A stretch of DNA of 64,000 nt from JBCCBV01 sp039033855 (GTDB lineage Bacteria > Planctomycetota > Phycisphaerae > Phycisphaerales > Phycisphaeraceae), in NCBI GenBank assembly GCA_039033855.1, contig JBCCBV010000006.1, positions 1-64,000 on the forward strand, written 5' to 3'. The notes beneath the pieces are model-generated. The model saw nothing but the letters and a program-made list of their open reading frames with translations, was not told the DNA's origin and did not search any database. This document shows positions 26,223 to 34,613 of this stretch, piece after piece; positions within the stretch are counted from its first letter, which is position 1, and the number at the start of each line of letters is the position of its first letter. Both the position numbers and the translations under genes were made by a program.

Positions 26223-27671
26223 ATGGCCAGCCTGATCACCGACGACTTTCTCCTGAGCACGGGCGCTTCGCGACGCCTGTACCACGACTGCGCGATGGGC
26301 CTGCCCATCGTCGATTACCACGGCCACCTGTCGCCGAGAGACCTTGCAGCGCACCGGCGGTTCGACAACCTCGCCGAGCTGTGGCTCGAAGGCGACCACT
26401 ACAAGTGGCGGGCCATGCGGGCCGCGGGCGTGCCCGAAACCCACTGCACCGGCGCCGCCGACCCGTACGACAAGTTCGTGGCCTTCGCCCGAACCGTGCC
26501 GCAGACGCTGCGCAACCCGCTTTACCACTGGACGCACCTGGAGCTGGTGCGCGGGTTCGGCATCGACCTGCCGTTGAACCGCGACACCGCCAAGGAGGTC
26601 TGGGACACCGCCAACGACAAGCTCCAGGCGATGGACGCCCGGACCCTGCTCGACCGCTTCGGCGTCGCGCTCGTGGGCACGACCGACGACCCGGCCGACG
26701 GCTTGGAGCATCACCGGCTTCTGACCACGGCGCCGGGCATGCTGCCGGACACCGCCGTCGTGCCGACCTACCGGCCGGACGCCGCGTTGCGCGTCGACGA
26801 CCCCACGGCCATGCGGGCGTACCTCGACCGGCTGGCGGTCGCCAACGACTCGGACTGCTCGAACTACCTCGGGTATGTCGAGGCGCTCAAGGGTCGCCAC
26901 GGCGCGTTCGAAGCGCTCGGCTGCCGCAGCAGCGACCACGGCATGACCGTGATGCCCGACGTGGCGCCGCTAGACGACGCGGGCGCCGGGCGGGTGTTCA
27001 ACCGCTTGTGCGACGGCGCACGCCCCACGGCCGAGGAAGCGGCGCGCCTCACCACCACGATGATGCTGACCTTCGGCCGGTGGGCCCACGAAGCCGGCTG
27101 GGCGCAGCAACTCCACCTGGGCGCGTTGCGCAACGTGCACCCGCGGGCGATGCAGACCCTCGGCCCGGACACCGGGTTCGACGCGATTTCGGACGACCGC
27201 CAGGCCCCCGGGTTGGTGCGTTACCTGGCGGCGCTCGCCGACGCTGGAACGCTGCCCAAGACGGTGCTCTACAACCTGAACCCGGCCGACAACTACCTGT
27301 TCATGTCGATCGCCCAGAGCTTCCAAGGCGGGCACGATGCGCCGCCGGTGCCGGGCAAGATGCAGCTGGGCGCGGGGTGGTGGCACCTCGATCAGATCGA
27401 AGGCATGACCTGGCAGCTCAACGCCGTGTCCAACCTGGGTCTGCTGCCACGGTTCATCGGCATGCTGACCGACTCGCGCAGCTTCCTGAGCTTCGCCCGT
27501 CACGAATACTTCAGACGGCTGCTATGCGACCTGCTGGGGCGCGAGGTCGAAGCGGGACTGCTGCCGGCCGACTGGGACCTGTTAGGCGAACTGGTGCGCG
27601 ACATTTGCTACCGCAACACCGTGCGGTACTTCGGCTTCCAACTCAAAGGACGCTGGGCGGAGTGGTCTTGA
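26223..27671 (+). CDS. uxaC: glucuronate (uronate) isomerase
   Basis: A 482-residue amidohydrolase-superfamily protein of the expected length for UxaC. The metal site His-X-His is in 'DYHGHLSP'; further family marks are 'WRAMRAAGVPE', 'TTDDPADGLEHH', 'HLGALRNVHP', 'GFDAISD', 'NPADNYLF' and the C-terminal 'RHEYFRR'. It converts D-glucuronate to D-fructuronate and D-galacturonate to D-tagaturonate, the first step of uronate breakdown. It fits use of pectin, alginate-like or glucuronan polymers, in line with the beta-helix protein at the left end; no other uronate pathway gene is adjacent. Confidence 0.93.
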   Translation: MASLITDDFLLSTGASRRLYHDCAMGLPIVDYHGHLSPRDLAAHRRFDNLAELWLEGDHYKWRAMRAAGVPETHCTGAADPYDKFVAFARTVPQTLRNPLYHWTHLELVRGFGIDLPLNRDTAKEVWDTANDKLQAMDARTLLDRFGVALVGTTDDPADGLEHHRLLTTAPGMLPDTAVVPTYRPDAALRVDDPTAMRAYLDRLAVANDSDCSNYLGYVEALKGRHGAFEALGCRSSDHGMTVMPDVAPLDDAGAGRVFNRLCDGARPTAEEAARLTTTMMLTFGRWAHEAGWAQQLHLGALRNVHPRAMQTLGPDTGFDAISDDRQAPGLVRYLAALADAGTLPKTVLYNLNPADNYLFMSIAQSFQGGHDAPPVPGKMQLGAGWWHLDQIEGMTWQLNAVSNLGLLPRFIGMLTDSRSFLSFARHEYFRRLLCDLLGREVEAGLLPADWDLLGELVRDICYRNTVRYFGFQLKGRWAEWS

Positions 27672-27687
27672 CGACGCCGTGTTCAGA

Positions 27688-27702
27688 TTCTTGAAGAATC
27701 CA
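27688..27702. promoter_or_regulatory. perfect 15-bp palindrome GATTCTTGAAGAATC
   Basis: An AT-rich perfect palindrome (7-bp arms around one central base) in the gap between the convergent uxaC and rplI genes, followed by an A/T-rich stretch. It could be part of the uxaC transcript end or a protein-binding site; the sequence alone does not decide. Confidence 0.3.
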
Positions 27703-27730
27703 GAATTTTACAATTCATCGGCAAAGAGCC

Positions 27731-27774
27731 GACCGGTGCGCGGACCTGCGGAGCGGCTTGCGCGGAGACCGGTC
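27731..27774 (-). terminator. possible hairpin at the end of the rpsF-ssb-rplI operon
   Basis: The minus-strand transcript has GACCGG overlapping the rplI stop region and CCGGTC at 27731-27736, with inner GCGC/GCGC pairing. There is no immediate U tract, so termination efficiency is doubtful. Confidence 0.35.
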
Positions 27775-28339
27775 AGGCGTCGATGTTGGCCTCTTCGGGC
27801 ACGTAGAAGTCGCGATCGCGGGGCTTTTCGTCGGCCTGGTCGCCCGAAGCGCGGGCGGCTTCGGCCTCTTCGTCGAGGTCCATCGGGCGGTCGCTGACCA
27901 CCCAGAGCTTGATATCGGCCTTGAGCTCTTTGGTGAAGACGATGGGGATGTCGTAGGTGTCGAGCCGCTTGATGACCATGCCGATGCGGACGTGGCGGTC
28001 GTCGATGTCGAACCCTTCGGCCCGCAGGGCCTGAGCGATGTCGTGTTGCGACACCCCGCCGAACAGAACGCCCTGGTCGTTGGCCGAGCGTTCGAGCGTG
28101 AGTTCGTGCCCTTCGAGCTTGCTGGCGGCCGCGGACTGGGCCTCGGCGATGCGCTTGAGCTCGGCTTCGACCTCTTTGCGGCGCTCGGCGAGCTGGGCGA
28201 TTTTCTCGTCCGACGGCACGTCGGCCAGCCCGTGCGGCAACAGGTAGTTGCGGGCATAGCCCGGGCGGACTTTGACGACGTCGCCGACGATGCCGAGGTT
28301 GTCGACGTTGTCGAGCAGGAGCAGTTCGACGTTGCGCAT
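27773..28339 (-). CDS. rplI: 50S ribosomal protein L9
   Basis: A 188-residue L9. The N-terminal rRNA-binding domain is typical ('MRNVELLLLDNVDNLGIVGDVV', 'VRPGYARNYLLPHGLA'), followed by the long connecting helix and the C-terminal domain ('LFGGVSQHDIAQAL'). It is about 40 residues longer than most L9 proteins because of a charged C-terminal tail (about 150-188). Last gene of the rpsF-ssb-rplI operon; the usual rpsR gene between ssb and rplI is absent, with only 60 bp between the two genes. Confidence 0.95.
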   Translation of the reverse strand: MRNVELLLLDNVDNLGIVGDVVKVRPGYARNYLLPHGLADVPSDEKIAQLAERRKEVEAELKRIAEAQSAAASKLEGHELTLERSANDQGVLFGGVSQHDIAQALRAEGFDIDDRHVRIGMVIKRLDTYDIPIVFTKELKADIKLWVVSDRPMDLDEEAEAARASGDQADEKPRDRDFYVPEEANIDA

Positions 28340-28399
28340 GGCGGGGGTCTCGCGAGAGTCGGCCGGGGCTCGGCCGGGGTGGCTAAAAAGACAAGGGGG

Positions 28400-28894
28400 T
28401 TAGAACGGGATGTCGTTGGGGTCGACCGGGTCGTACTGCGGGCCGCCGGCGTAGTCGTCGGCCGCGCCGCGCGAAGCGGGTGCGGAAGAAGCGGGCTGCT
28501 GGGCGCGCCCGCCCTGGGAGCCGCGTCCACCACCGCCACCGCCGCCGGTGCCGTCTTCACGGCCGCCGACGAACTGGAAGTTGTCGATGATGACTTCGAC
28601 CTTGGACCGCTTGGCGCCGGACTGCTTGTCTTCCCAAGAATCCCAACGGAGCTTGCCCTCGATGAAGATCGGCCGGCCCTTGGTGAAATACTGGTTGACC
28701 AGCTCGGCGGTCCGCCCGAAGGCGGTGCAGTCGAAGAAGTTGGCCCGCTCTTCCCACTGGTCGGTCTGGCGGTTCTTGACCCGGTCGTTTACGGCCAGGC
28801 CGATCTTCGCCACCGGCATGTTGGAGGCGGTGTACCGCAGCTCCGGGTCGCGGGTGAGGTTGCCCATCAGGATGACGCGGTTGTAGCTGGCCAA
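28400..28894 (-). CDS. ssb: single-stranded DNA-binding protein
   Basis: A 164-residue SSB. The OB fold is evident ('YNRVILMGNLTRDPELRYT', 'NFFDCTAFGRTAELVNQYFTKG', 'GRPIFIEGKLRWDSWED'), followed by a Gly-rich and Pro/Ala/Ser-rich tail and the acidic protein-interaction tip 'DPNDIPF'. The start is TTG at 28894, with GGGAG about 6 nt upstream; the resulting N-terminus 'ASYNRVILMGNL' matches the family. Lies between rpsF and rplI, so it is expressed with ribosomal proteins. Confidence 0.93.
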   Translation of the reverse strand: MASYNRVILMGNLTRDPELRYTASNMPVAKIGLAVNDRVKNRQTDQWEERANFFDCTAFGRTAELVNQYFTKGRPIFIEGKLRWDSWEDKQSGAKRSKVEVIIDNFQFVGGREDGTGGGGGGGRGSQGGRAQQPASSAPASRGAADDYAGGPQYDPVDPNDIPF

Positions 28895-28949
28895 ATCGGG
28901 CTCCCGTAGCGGGGGTAACGGCAAGGGCGCAGGCGTGAGAAAGACGGAC

Positions 28950-29417
28950 TCAGGCCGGAGCGGCGGCGGGCTGCTCGGCGTTGGGCTCGGCGGCGGGCTG
29001 CTCGGCGGCTTGCGGCGCAGACTCCTCGTCGCCGCCATCGACGCCCTGCATCAGCTTCTGGGCCACGGCGGCGGTCTTGTCCGAATCGCGGATCATTTCG
29101 AGCTCGGCCTCGCCCAACTGGTCGGCGCGGACCACCATGACCCGCAGCACGATGTCGGACAGGTTGCACTCGCGCTCGATGGTCACGAGCTGGTCCGGTG
29201 CGGCGCGGAAAATCGCGAGGATGTAGAGCCCGCGCTTCTGGCCAGCAATCGGGTAGGCCAACCGGCGCTCGTCCCACCGGCCGAGGGTCAGGACCTCGGC
29301 GTCGATGCGGCGGAGCATTTCGTGGACATCAGCGGTGGCCTTGTCGAGGTCGCCGGCGATGGCCGCCTGATTCACCAGGAACAGGCCTTCATACAAACGG
29401 GGGGTGTTGTCGGGCAC
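28950..29417 (-). CDS. rpsF: 30S ribosomal protein S6
   Basis: A 155-residue S6 with the ferredoxin-like core ('YEGLFLVNQAAI', 'WDERRLAYPIAGQKRGLYILAIF', 'LSDIVLRVMVVRAD') and a C-terminal Ala/Glu/Pro-rich tail of about 35 residues that is not part of the fold. The start is GTG at 29417 with GGAG 7-8 nt upstream. First gene of the operon, with a recognisable promoter about 130 bp upstream. Confidence 0.93.
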   Translation of the reverse strand: MPDNTPRLYEGLFLVNQAAIAGDLDKATADVHEMLRRIDAEVLTLGRWDERRLAYPIAGQKRGLYILAIFRAAPDQLVTIERECNLSDIVLRVMVVRADQLGEAELEMIRDSDKTAAVAQKLMQGVDGGDEESAPQAAEQPAAEPNAEQPAAAPA

Positions 29418-29546
29418 GGAGCGTCTCCGGGGGCTGCGGGCCGCCCCGCCGAAATCGGCCAGGACGACGCGGGGGTACCGGGGTCATTCGACGGCGCCCG
29501 CCGACGATGCGGGGCCACGGACAAGGGCCAAACGACCGAACCGCGC

Positions 29547-29575
29547 ACTCTACCCGAACCGGTCTGCCGGGGCAA
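29547..29575 (-). promoter_or_regulatory. sigma-70-type promoter for rpsF-ssb-rplI
   Basis: On the minus strand TTGCCC (29575-29570), a 17-bp spacer and TAGAGT (29552-29547) give a good match to a housekeeping promoter. The transcript would start near 29540 and carry a leader of about 120 nt before the GTG, long enough for ribosomal-protein autoregulation. Confidence 0.6.
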
Positions 29576-29730
29576 CGGGGCCTGACGGGGCCAGAACGCG
29601 GAGCAAGCCCAGCGTCAGCCGCGGCGTGATGCCCGGCCTGGACCGGCCCAGCCAGCAAGACAGGCCTGCGCCTCCCTGCGCCACCGACCCGGGGACTTCC
29701 CTGAATCGGATCCGCAATCGGGCCCAGGCG

Positions 29731-29775
29731 GCTTTGTTATCGGCTTTCTCATTGAACGGTAACAAAGCGTTCAAT
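29731..29775 (+). promoter_or_regulatory. two overlapping, mutually exclusive hairpins upstream of the chemoreceptor gene
   Basis: Arms 29731-29742 (GCTTTGTTATCG) and 29757-29768 (CGGTAACAAAGC) pair at 11 of 12 positions. A second perfect 8-bp pair, 29751-29758 (ATTGAACG) and 29768-29775 (CGTTCAAT), uses the loop of the first and encloses its right arm. Both cannot form at once. The locally AT-rich block stands out in the 470-bp gap between rpsF and the chemoreceptor gene; the rest of that gap holds only the rpsF promoter. It may be an RNA switch or a nested operator. Confidence 0.4.
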
Positions 29776-29888
29776 TCGTTCACCCGGCACGTCGATGTTC
29801 GTCCGTGCTAAGGGGCGGTCGTGGTTCGCGTTTGCGAGGCCTGCCGACCCCCGATCCGGATTGCGTTCACCCAGAAGAGGGGCATGCC

Positions 29889-31850
29889 ATGCGTTGGACC
29901 ATTGGACGTCGTTTGTGGCTGGGCTTCGGCCTGGCGCTCGGGCTTGTGGGCACGATGTCTGCCTTGTCGTACTTGCGCGAGGCGCAAAACACCGCCACGC
30001 TGACCACGCTCAGCGACCTGGTGGTCGACAGCACCGCGGGCACCGAGTCGCAGGCCGCGATGCTCATGATGCGCATGAACGTCAAGGACTACCTGCTGAC
30101 CAACAGCGAGAAAGACCTGGCCGAGTACGCCGACTGGCGGGGCAAGTTCGAAGAGTCGATGCGGGTCGCCGAGACGTTCGAGAACCCCGACCGCGTGGTG
30201 TGGATCGACCAGATCTCCAAGCAGTTCGCGGCGTACGACCAGCACTTCGCCGCGGTGCAGGGCGTGATCCAAAAGCGCAACCGGCTGATCAGCGACACGA
30301 TCGGCCCGGTCGGCGCCGACGCGCGGAAAGAGCTCGAATCGCTGCGCGACAAGCTGCACGCACACCAGGACTACGCGTCGTCGCAACACGCGTCGCAGGC
30401 GGCGGTGGACCTGATGCTGGCGCGGTACTACTCGCGCCAGTACATCCTGACCGGCGACCAGTCGGCGTACGACCGCGCCTGGGAAGAGTTTGAGTCGGGC
30501 CAGGCACTGGTTGCGCAACTGGTGAAGTCGGTCGAGAACGCCGACGACCGTGCGCAGGCCAAAACCCTTGAGACGCGGCTGGCCGAATACGGCTCCGCTG
30601 TGCAAGAGGTCCGCGTGCTCCGGGCCGAGCGCGACCGTCTGGTCTACGACCACCTCGACGTGATTGGTCCGCAGGTCGCATCGCTGTGGGCCGACGTGAC
30701 CCACTCGCTCGAACGCGATTCCGAGGCGTTGGCTTACGCCGCCAAAGACGCGAGCGCCAAAGCCCAGAATAAGGCGTTGCTGCTGGGCGCGGCCGGGCTG
30801 TTCATCGCGTTGTTCTCGGCGTGGTTCATCACCCGGTCGATCCTGCGTCCGCTCAAGGGCATCACCGAACGTCTGACGGATATCGCCGAAGGCGAGGGCG
30901 ACCTGACCCAGCGGGTCGAGATCAAAGGCCGAGACGAATTGGCCGTGCTGGCGAGCAAGTTCAACGCGTTCTCCGAGCGGGTGCACGACACGGTGGCCGA
31001 GGTGGCCGGTGCCACGCGTGAAGTCGCTTCGACCTCGGAGCAGATCGCCGCGGCGGCCAGCGAACTGTCGGCCGGCATCGACGAGCAGTCCAGCCAGGTT
31101 GCCCAGGTTTCCGCGGCCATCGAAGAGATGTCGTCGAGCGTGATCGAGGTCGCCGGCAAGGCCGCCGACGCCACGCGTCAGGCCGAGCGCTCGGGCGAAG
31201 AAGCCTCGCAAGGCGGCGTGATTGTCGCCGAAACCGTGACGGGCATGCAGGGCATCGACGAAGCGGTTTCCGCCTCGGCGGCGTCGGTGCAAGAGCTCGG
31301 CAAGCGTGGCGAGCAGATCGGCGCGGTCATCACGGTGATCAACGACATCGCCGACCAGACCAACCTGTTGGCGCTCAACGCCGCGATCGAAGCGGCCCGG
31401 GCCGGCGAACATGGGCGCGGGTTCGCGGTGGTCGCCGACGAGGTGCGCAAGCTGGCCGACCGCACGGTGAAAGCGACCGAAGAGATCAGCGAGAGCATCC
31501 AGTCGATCCAGAACGAAACGGGCCTGGCGGTCGACCGCATGTCGGCGGGCACCGAGCAGGTCAAGCACGGGGTGGAGCTGGCGTCGCAGGCCGGCGACTC
31601 GCTGACGTCCATCGTGACCGGCGCCCGCGAAGTGGCGGCGGTGATCGGGTCGATCGCCGCGGCCGCCGAGGAGCAGTCCGCCGCCGCCGAGCAGGTCAGC
31701 CAGAGCGTGCAATCGATCGAACAGATCACCCGACAGAGCCAGGACGCCGCCTCGCAATCCGCGCAGTCGGCGGAGTTGCTCGCCCGCCGATCCGACGCCC
31801 TGCAAGGCCTGGTCAACCGGTTCCGCATCGACGAGAGCCGTCTCCAATAG
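29889..31850 (+). CDS. methyl-accepting chemotaxis protein
   Basis: A 653-residue transmembrane chemoreceptor. Start ATG at 29889 has AGAGGGG about 6 nt upstream and opens directly on the first membrane helix (about 9-27). A helical periplasmic ligand domain (about 30-294) is followed by the second helix (about 296-318), a HAMP domain ('RSILRPLKGITERLTDIAEGEGDL'), and the long cytoplasmic coiled coil. The conserved hairpin tip is at about 487-510 ('DQTNLLALNAAIEAARAGE'). Potential methylation Glu/Gln pairs are present in the flanking helices. No CheA/CheW genes are nearby, so it is an orphan receptor feeding a pathway encoded elsewhere. The ligand is unknown. Confidence 0.92.
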   Translation: MRWTIGRRLWLGFGLALGLVGTMSALSYLREAQNTATLTTLSDLVVDSTAGTESQAAMLMMRMNVKDYLLTNSEKDLAEYADWRGKFEESMRVAETFENPDRVVWIDQISKQFAAYDQHFAAVQGVIQKRNRLISDTIGPVGADARKELESLRDKLHAHQDYASSQHASQAAVDLMLARYYSRQYILTGDQSAYDRAWEEFESGQALVAQLVKSVENADDRAQAKTLETRLAEYGSAVQEVRVLRAERDRLVYDHLDVIGPQVASLWADVTHSLERDSEALAYAAKDASAKAQNKALLLGAAGLFIALFSAWFITRSILRPLKGITERLTDIAEGEGDLTQRVEIKGRDELAVLASKFNAFSERVHDTVAEVAGATREVASTSEQIAAAASELSAGIDEQSSQVAQVSAAIEEMSSSVIEVAGKAADATRQAERSGEEASQGGVIVAETVTGMQGIDEAVSASAASVQELGKRGEQIGAVITVINDIADQTNLLALNAAIEAARAGEHGRGFAVVADEVRKLADRTVKATEEISESIQSIQNETGLAVDRMSAGTEQVKHGVELASQAGDSLTSIVTGAREVAAVIGSIAAAAEEQSAAAEQVSQSVQSIEQITRQSQDAASQSAQSAELLARRSDALQGLVNRFRIDESRLQ

Positions 31851-31940
31851 AACGCCTGACCCAAGCGCACTGGCGGGCCTTGTCGCGCGTGGTATGCGGC
31901 AAGGCTCGACAGGCGGGGCCGTGGCGGCGACGATCCGGCA

Positions 31941-32732
31941 GTGCCGCGTTTCCGAGATCAAGCCGTCTGCCTCCGCCGCGCCGACTGGTCGGAGTCTTCG
32001 CAAGTGGTGGCCCTGCTCTGCCGGGAGCACGGCAAGCTCCGCGGCCTGGCCAAAGGCAGCAAGCGCGCCTCGCCCGGATCGGCCGCACGCTTTTGCGGCG
32101 GGATCGAGCTGCTCGACCGCGGCGAAGTCCAGGCGTCTACCCGGCGGGGCCAAGGGCTCGCCACCCTCACCGAGTGGGACCTGCAAGAAACGCTGCCCGG
32201 GTTGCGGCGCGGTTGGCGGCATCAGCACGCGGCGCTGTACGCGGCCGAACTCACCGACGCCGCGCTGCCCGAAGAAGACCCCCACCCCGAGGTGTTCGAC
32301 GCGCTGTTGGCGGTGCTCCGCCGGCTCGACGCCGCAGTGGAGGCTGGCGGCGCCGAACCCGACCGCGTGCGCGCGCTAGCGGGTTATCAATGGAACCTGC
32401 TTAGTGCCGCGGGGTACCGGCCTGAGCTTGATGTCGATGTCGCCAACGGGGGCACGCTCCCCGACGCCGGGGCGCTCGGCTTCGACCCCGGGCGGGGCGG
32501 GCTGACGGCGCGTGAATCGACCACGGCCTGGGGCGTGCGCGAGCAGACCGTTGCGGCGCTGCGGGCGCTGGGCGAGGCGTCTTCGACCGGCGACGCCGAT
32601 GCGGCCGCGCGATACGCCGACGGGTTGCCGCCCGACACCGCAGACCGCGTCAACCGGCTCTTGGGTAGTTACTGGCGGCACCTGCTCGAGCGCGAGCCGG
32701 CGTCTTATGCCGGCGCCATCGAGCGCGGTTAG
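31941..32732 (+). CDS. recO: DNA repair protein RecO
   Basis: A 263-residue RecO-like protein: the N-terminal OB fold ('DQAVCLRRADWSESSQVVALLCREHGKLRGLAKGSKR') has the family's 'xxxSExxxxVxxxTxxxGxxxxxAKG' pattern, and a helical C-terminal domain follows ('YQWNLLSAAGYRPELD'). The zinc-binding cysteines found in many RecO proteins are missing. The start is GTG at 31941. RecO loads RecA on SSB-coated DNA with RecR; no other rec genes are adjacent. Its stop overlaps the stop of the convergent DUF501 gene by four bases. Confidence 0.8.
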   Translation: MPRFRDQAVCLRRADWSESSQVVALLCREHGKLRGLAKGSKRASPGSAARFCGGIELLDRGEVQASTRRGQGLATLTEWDLQETLPGLRRGWRHQHAALYAAELTDAALPEEDPHPEVFDALLAVLRRLDAAVEAGGAEPDRVRALAGYQWNLLSAAGYRPELDVDVANGGTLPDAGALGFDPGRGGLTARESTTAWGVREQTVAALRALGEASSTGDADAAARYADGLPPDTADRVNRLLGSYWRHLLEREPASYAGAIERG

Positions 32733-33349
32733 CGCCGATCGAGCCGGGCCAGCGTCCCCCGGGCCACGGGGTTGGGCGGGGTGATGGCCGCTCCGCTGGC
32801 AAGCGCTGCCTCGGCCAGGTGCTGCGCCAGGTGCGCGTGCAAGCACTTGACCGCGACGGGTCGGCCCGGATCACAACGCCAACGCTCGATCCCCCCCACC
32901 CCGGTCCGGCCCGGGGCCATCGCGCGGGCGAAGGTCGGGTTTGCGCTTTGCAACGAGGGCGCCAACAGCCGCCAGCGCGTCCAGGCGTAGCGTCGATGGG
33001 CTTGTTCGAGCTGCCGGCCGCGCGAAGGCGCCGCGCGTAGCCACGCCTCGGCGTGCGCCACGCCGGCTTGTCGTTCGAGATCGGCCACGCTTGCCCGCAG
33101 TTGTGGATCGACAACCCAATACAGCGTGGTGTCGACACGCATCGTGACGGCCAGGTGCACGCGGGCGATGACCGACGGTTCGCCTTGCACGTTGCGCGCC
33201 ACCACCCGCCACCCCCCGCGCGGCGATCGGCGGAGCGACCGCGCCACGGCCTGCTGATCGTCGAGACCCGGCTCGGGCTGCTGCAAGATGCGCTGCGCAA
33301 GACAAAGCCCCTGCGCCGCGGGGCCGTAGTGCGCTGCGTGGCGGATCAA
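32729..33349 (-). CDS. DUF501-type protein
   Basis: About 206 residues. The C-terminal half carries the DUF501 hallmarks: 'AVKCLHAHLAQHLA' and a terminal 'NPVARG' (family NPVG), preceded by the conserved block around 'CDPGRPV'. The first part ('LVVDPQLR'-like, here 'LYWVVDPQLRASVADLE') is also family-like. The start is TTG at 33349, which overlaps the stop of the upstream gene in TTGA, so the two are probably translationally coupled. The molecular function of DUF501 is unknown. It ends tail to tail with recO. Confidence 0.65.
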   Translation of the reverse strand: MIRHAAHYGPAAQGLCLAQRILQQPEPGLDDQQAVARSLRRSPRGGWRVVARNVQGEPSVIARVHLAVTMRVDTTLYWVVDPQLRASVADLERQAGVAHAEAWLRAAPSRGRQLEQAHRRYAWTRWRLLAPSLQSANPTFARAMAPGRTGVGGIERWRCDPGRPVAVKCLHAHLAQHLAEAALASGAAITPPNPVARGTLARLDRR

Positions 33350-33852
33350 GGCTCGACGCGCTCGACGTAGAACATCGAATCCGACGCCCGCTGGCCGATC
33401 ATGTGCCACGACAGCGGGAACTTCGGCCGGCGTACCGCGTACGCCTCGAAGATGTGGCGGGCCCAGGTGAACTGCTGCTCGACGTTTTTGTTCACCCGGC
33501 GGTCGTCGGTGGAGGCGATGTACTGCTGATGGCTGTACGACCAGTTGGGGTCGAGGCGGATCAGCAGGTGGCCCTCGTCCCACTCGATGGGGTAGCCGTG
33601 CACGGCGCCGTCGCCCGAGTCAGGGGTGTGGAACCAGTAGCAGACGAAGCGGTCTTTCTCCGCGGTCGACCCGCCCTTGCCCACGCCCATGAGCAGGCGC
33701 GCGTGCGACACCCGCGCGGGGTTCAGCCCGAACCGCTTGCGGGCGATCCAGAACGAACGGTCCTTCACGTCGAACAGCCCGACGTGCGGGTAATCCACGC
33801 GAAGCCGGCCGGTGCAGTAGGTCTTGTTGATCCGGGTTTCGGGCCGGGTCAT
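33346..33852 (-). CDS. conserved-looking hypothetical protein
   Basis: A 168-residue protein starting at the ATG 33852 (MTRPETRINKTYC). It is rich in aromatic residues ('FVCYWFHTP', 'NWSYSHQQYIAS', 'FPLSWHMIGQ'), with no signal peptide or membrane segment, and looks like a single mixed alpha/beta domain. I do not recognise a family. The overlap TTGA with the DUF501 gene suggests the two proteins act together. An upstream extension of the frame is Pro/Arg-rich and unlikely to be translated. Confidence 0.6.
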   Translation of the reverse strand: MTRPETRINKTYCTGRLRVDYPHVGLFDVKDRSFWIARKRFGLNPARVSHARLLMGVGKGGSTAEKDRFVCYWFHTPDSGDGAVHGYPIEWDEGHLLIRLDPNWSYSHQQYIASTDDRRVNKNVEQQFTWARHIFEAYAVRRPKFPLSWHMIGQRASDSMFYVERVEP

Positions 33853-34070
33853 GGGGGCGCCGTGGACGAAAAGGGTTGGGCGGGGCCGAGCCGGGCCGAT
33901 CGGAACGGGGCCAAGCGGAGCCCGGCCGGGCAAGTTGGGCCGATCGGCGTGCGCCCCCCGGGGGCTGCGATATGGTATCGGCCGAACCGCCCGGGCCGCC
34001 GATGCAAACGCTCGGGCGTTTGGCCCCCTCGCAACACCGCCCCAGAACCGCGTTTACCGGACCGCCGACC

Positions 34071-34538
34071 ATGACTGAAACCCCTTCGCCCGCGGTGCAG
34101 GACAAACAAGACCCCGGGCCGTCCACCCCGGCCGCGGCGCCCGAGGGTGCGGTGGTTTCGGGGGCCGTGGAGTCCTGCGGGCTCGAGCACCTGGTCTTGA
34201 AGCTGCCCGGCACGAACTACCGGCTGAAGCTGGCGTGGTCGGGCGCGGCGCTGGCCGAAAGGGCGCGGGTGTCCGGCGTGATTACCGCTCGGGCCCGGCG
34301 GATCGACGTGGTGCCGGCCGGCGGACGGTTTGTCGAGCCGGTATTCGGCCGGCCCCGCCGGGTGCAGGGCCGGGTGATCGCCGTCGATGCCGACGCCAAC
34401 GTAGTGTGGGTCAAGGCCGGGCCGGCCCTGTGCGTTACGCCGACCGACCCGCGCCAAAAGGCGAGCGACTTCGCGGTCGGCGCCCTGATCAGCTTCGACG
34501 TGGAGGCCGGCGCCAGACTGACCCCGATGGGCGGCTGA
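34071..34538 (+). CDS. hypothetical protein with OB/TOBE-like beta domain
   Basis: A 155-residue protein. After a disordered Pro/Ala-rich N-terminus (1-30), short beta strands alternate ('GAVVSGAVESCGLEHLVLKLPG', 'RARVSGVITARARRIDVV', 'VQGRVIAVDADANVVWVKAG', 'GALISFDVE'), suggesting a small beta barrel, perhaps nucleic-acid binding; this is only a structural guess. No signal peptide. It precedes the UDP-glucuronate decarboxylase gene on the same strand by 75 bp. Confidence 0.55.
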   Translation: MTETPSPAVQDKQDPGPSTPAAAPEGAVVSGAVESCGLEHLVLKLPGTNYRLKLAWSGAALAERARVSGVITARARRIDVVPAGGRFVEPVFGRPRRVQGRVIAVDADANVVWVKAGPALCVTPTDPRQKASDFAVGALISFDVEAGARLTPMGG

Positions 34539-34613
34539 CCGCGCCGCTTGAAACGACGGCGTGGCCTGCCGAACTCGGCGCCCGCACGCTTGACCCCAGG
34601 AGGAAACGCAACG

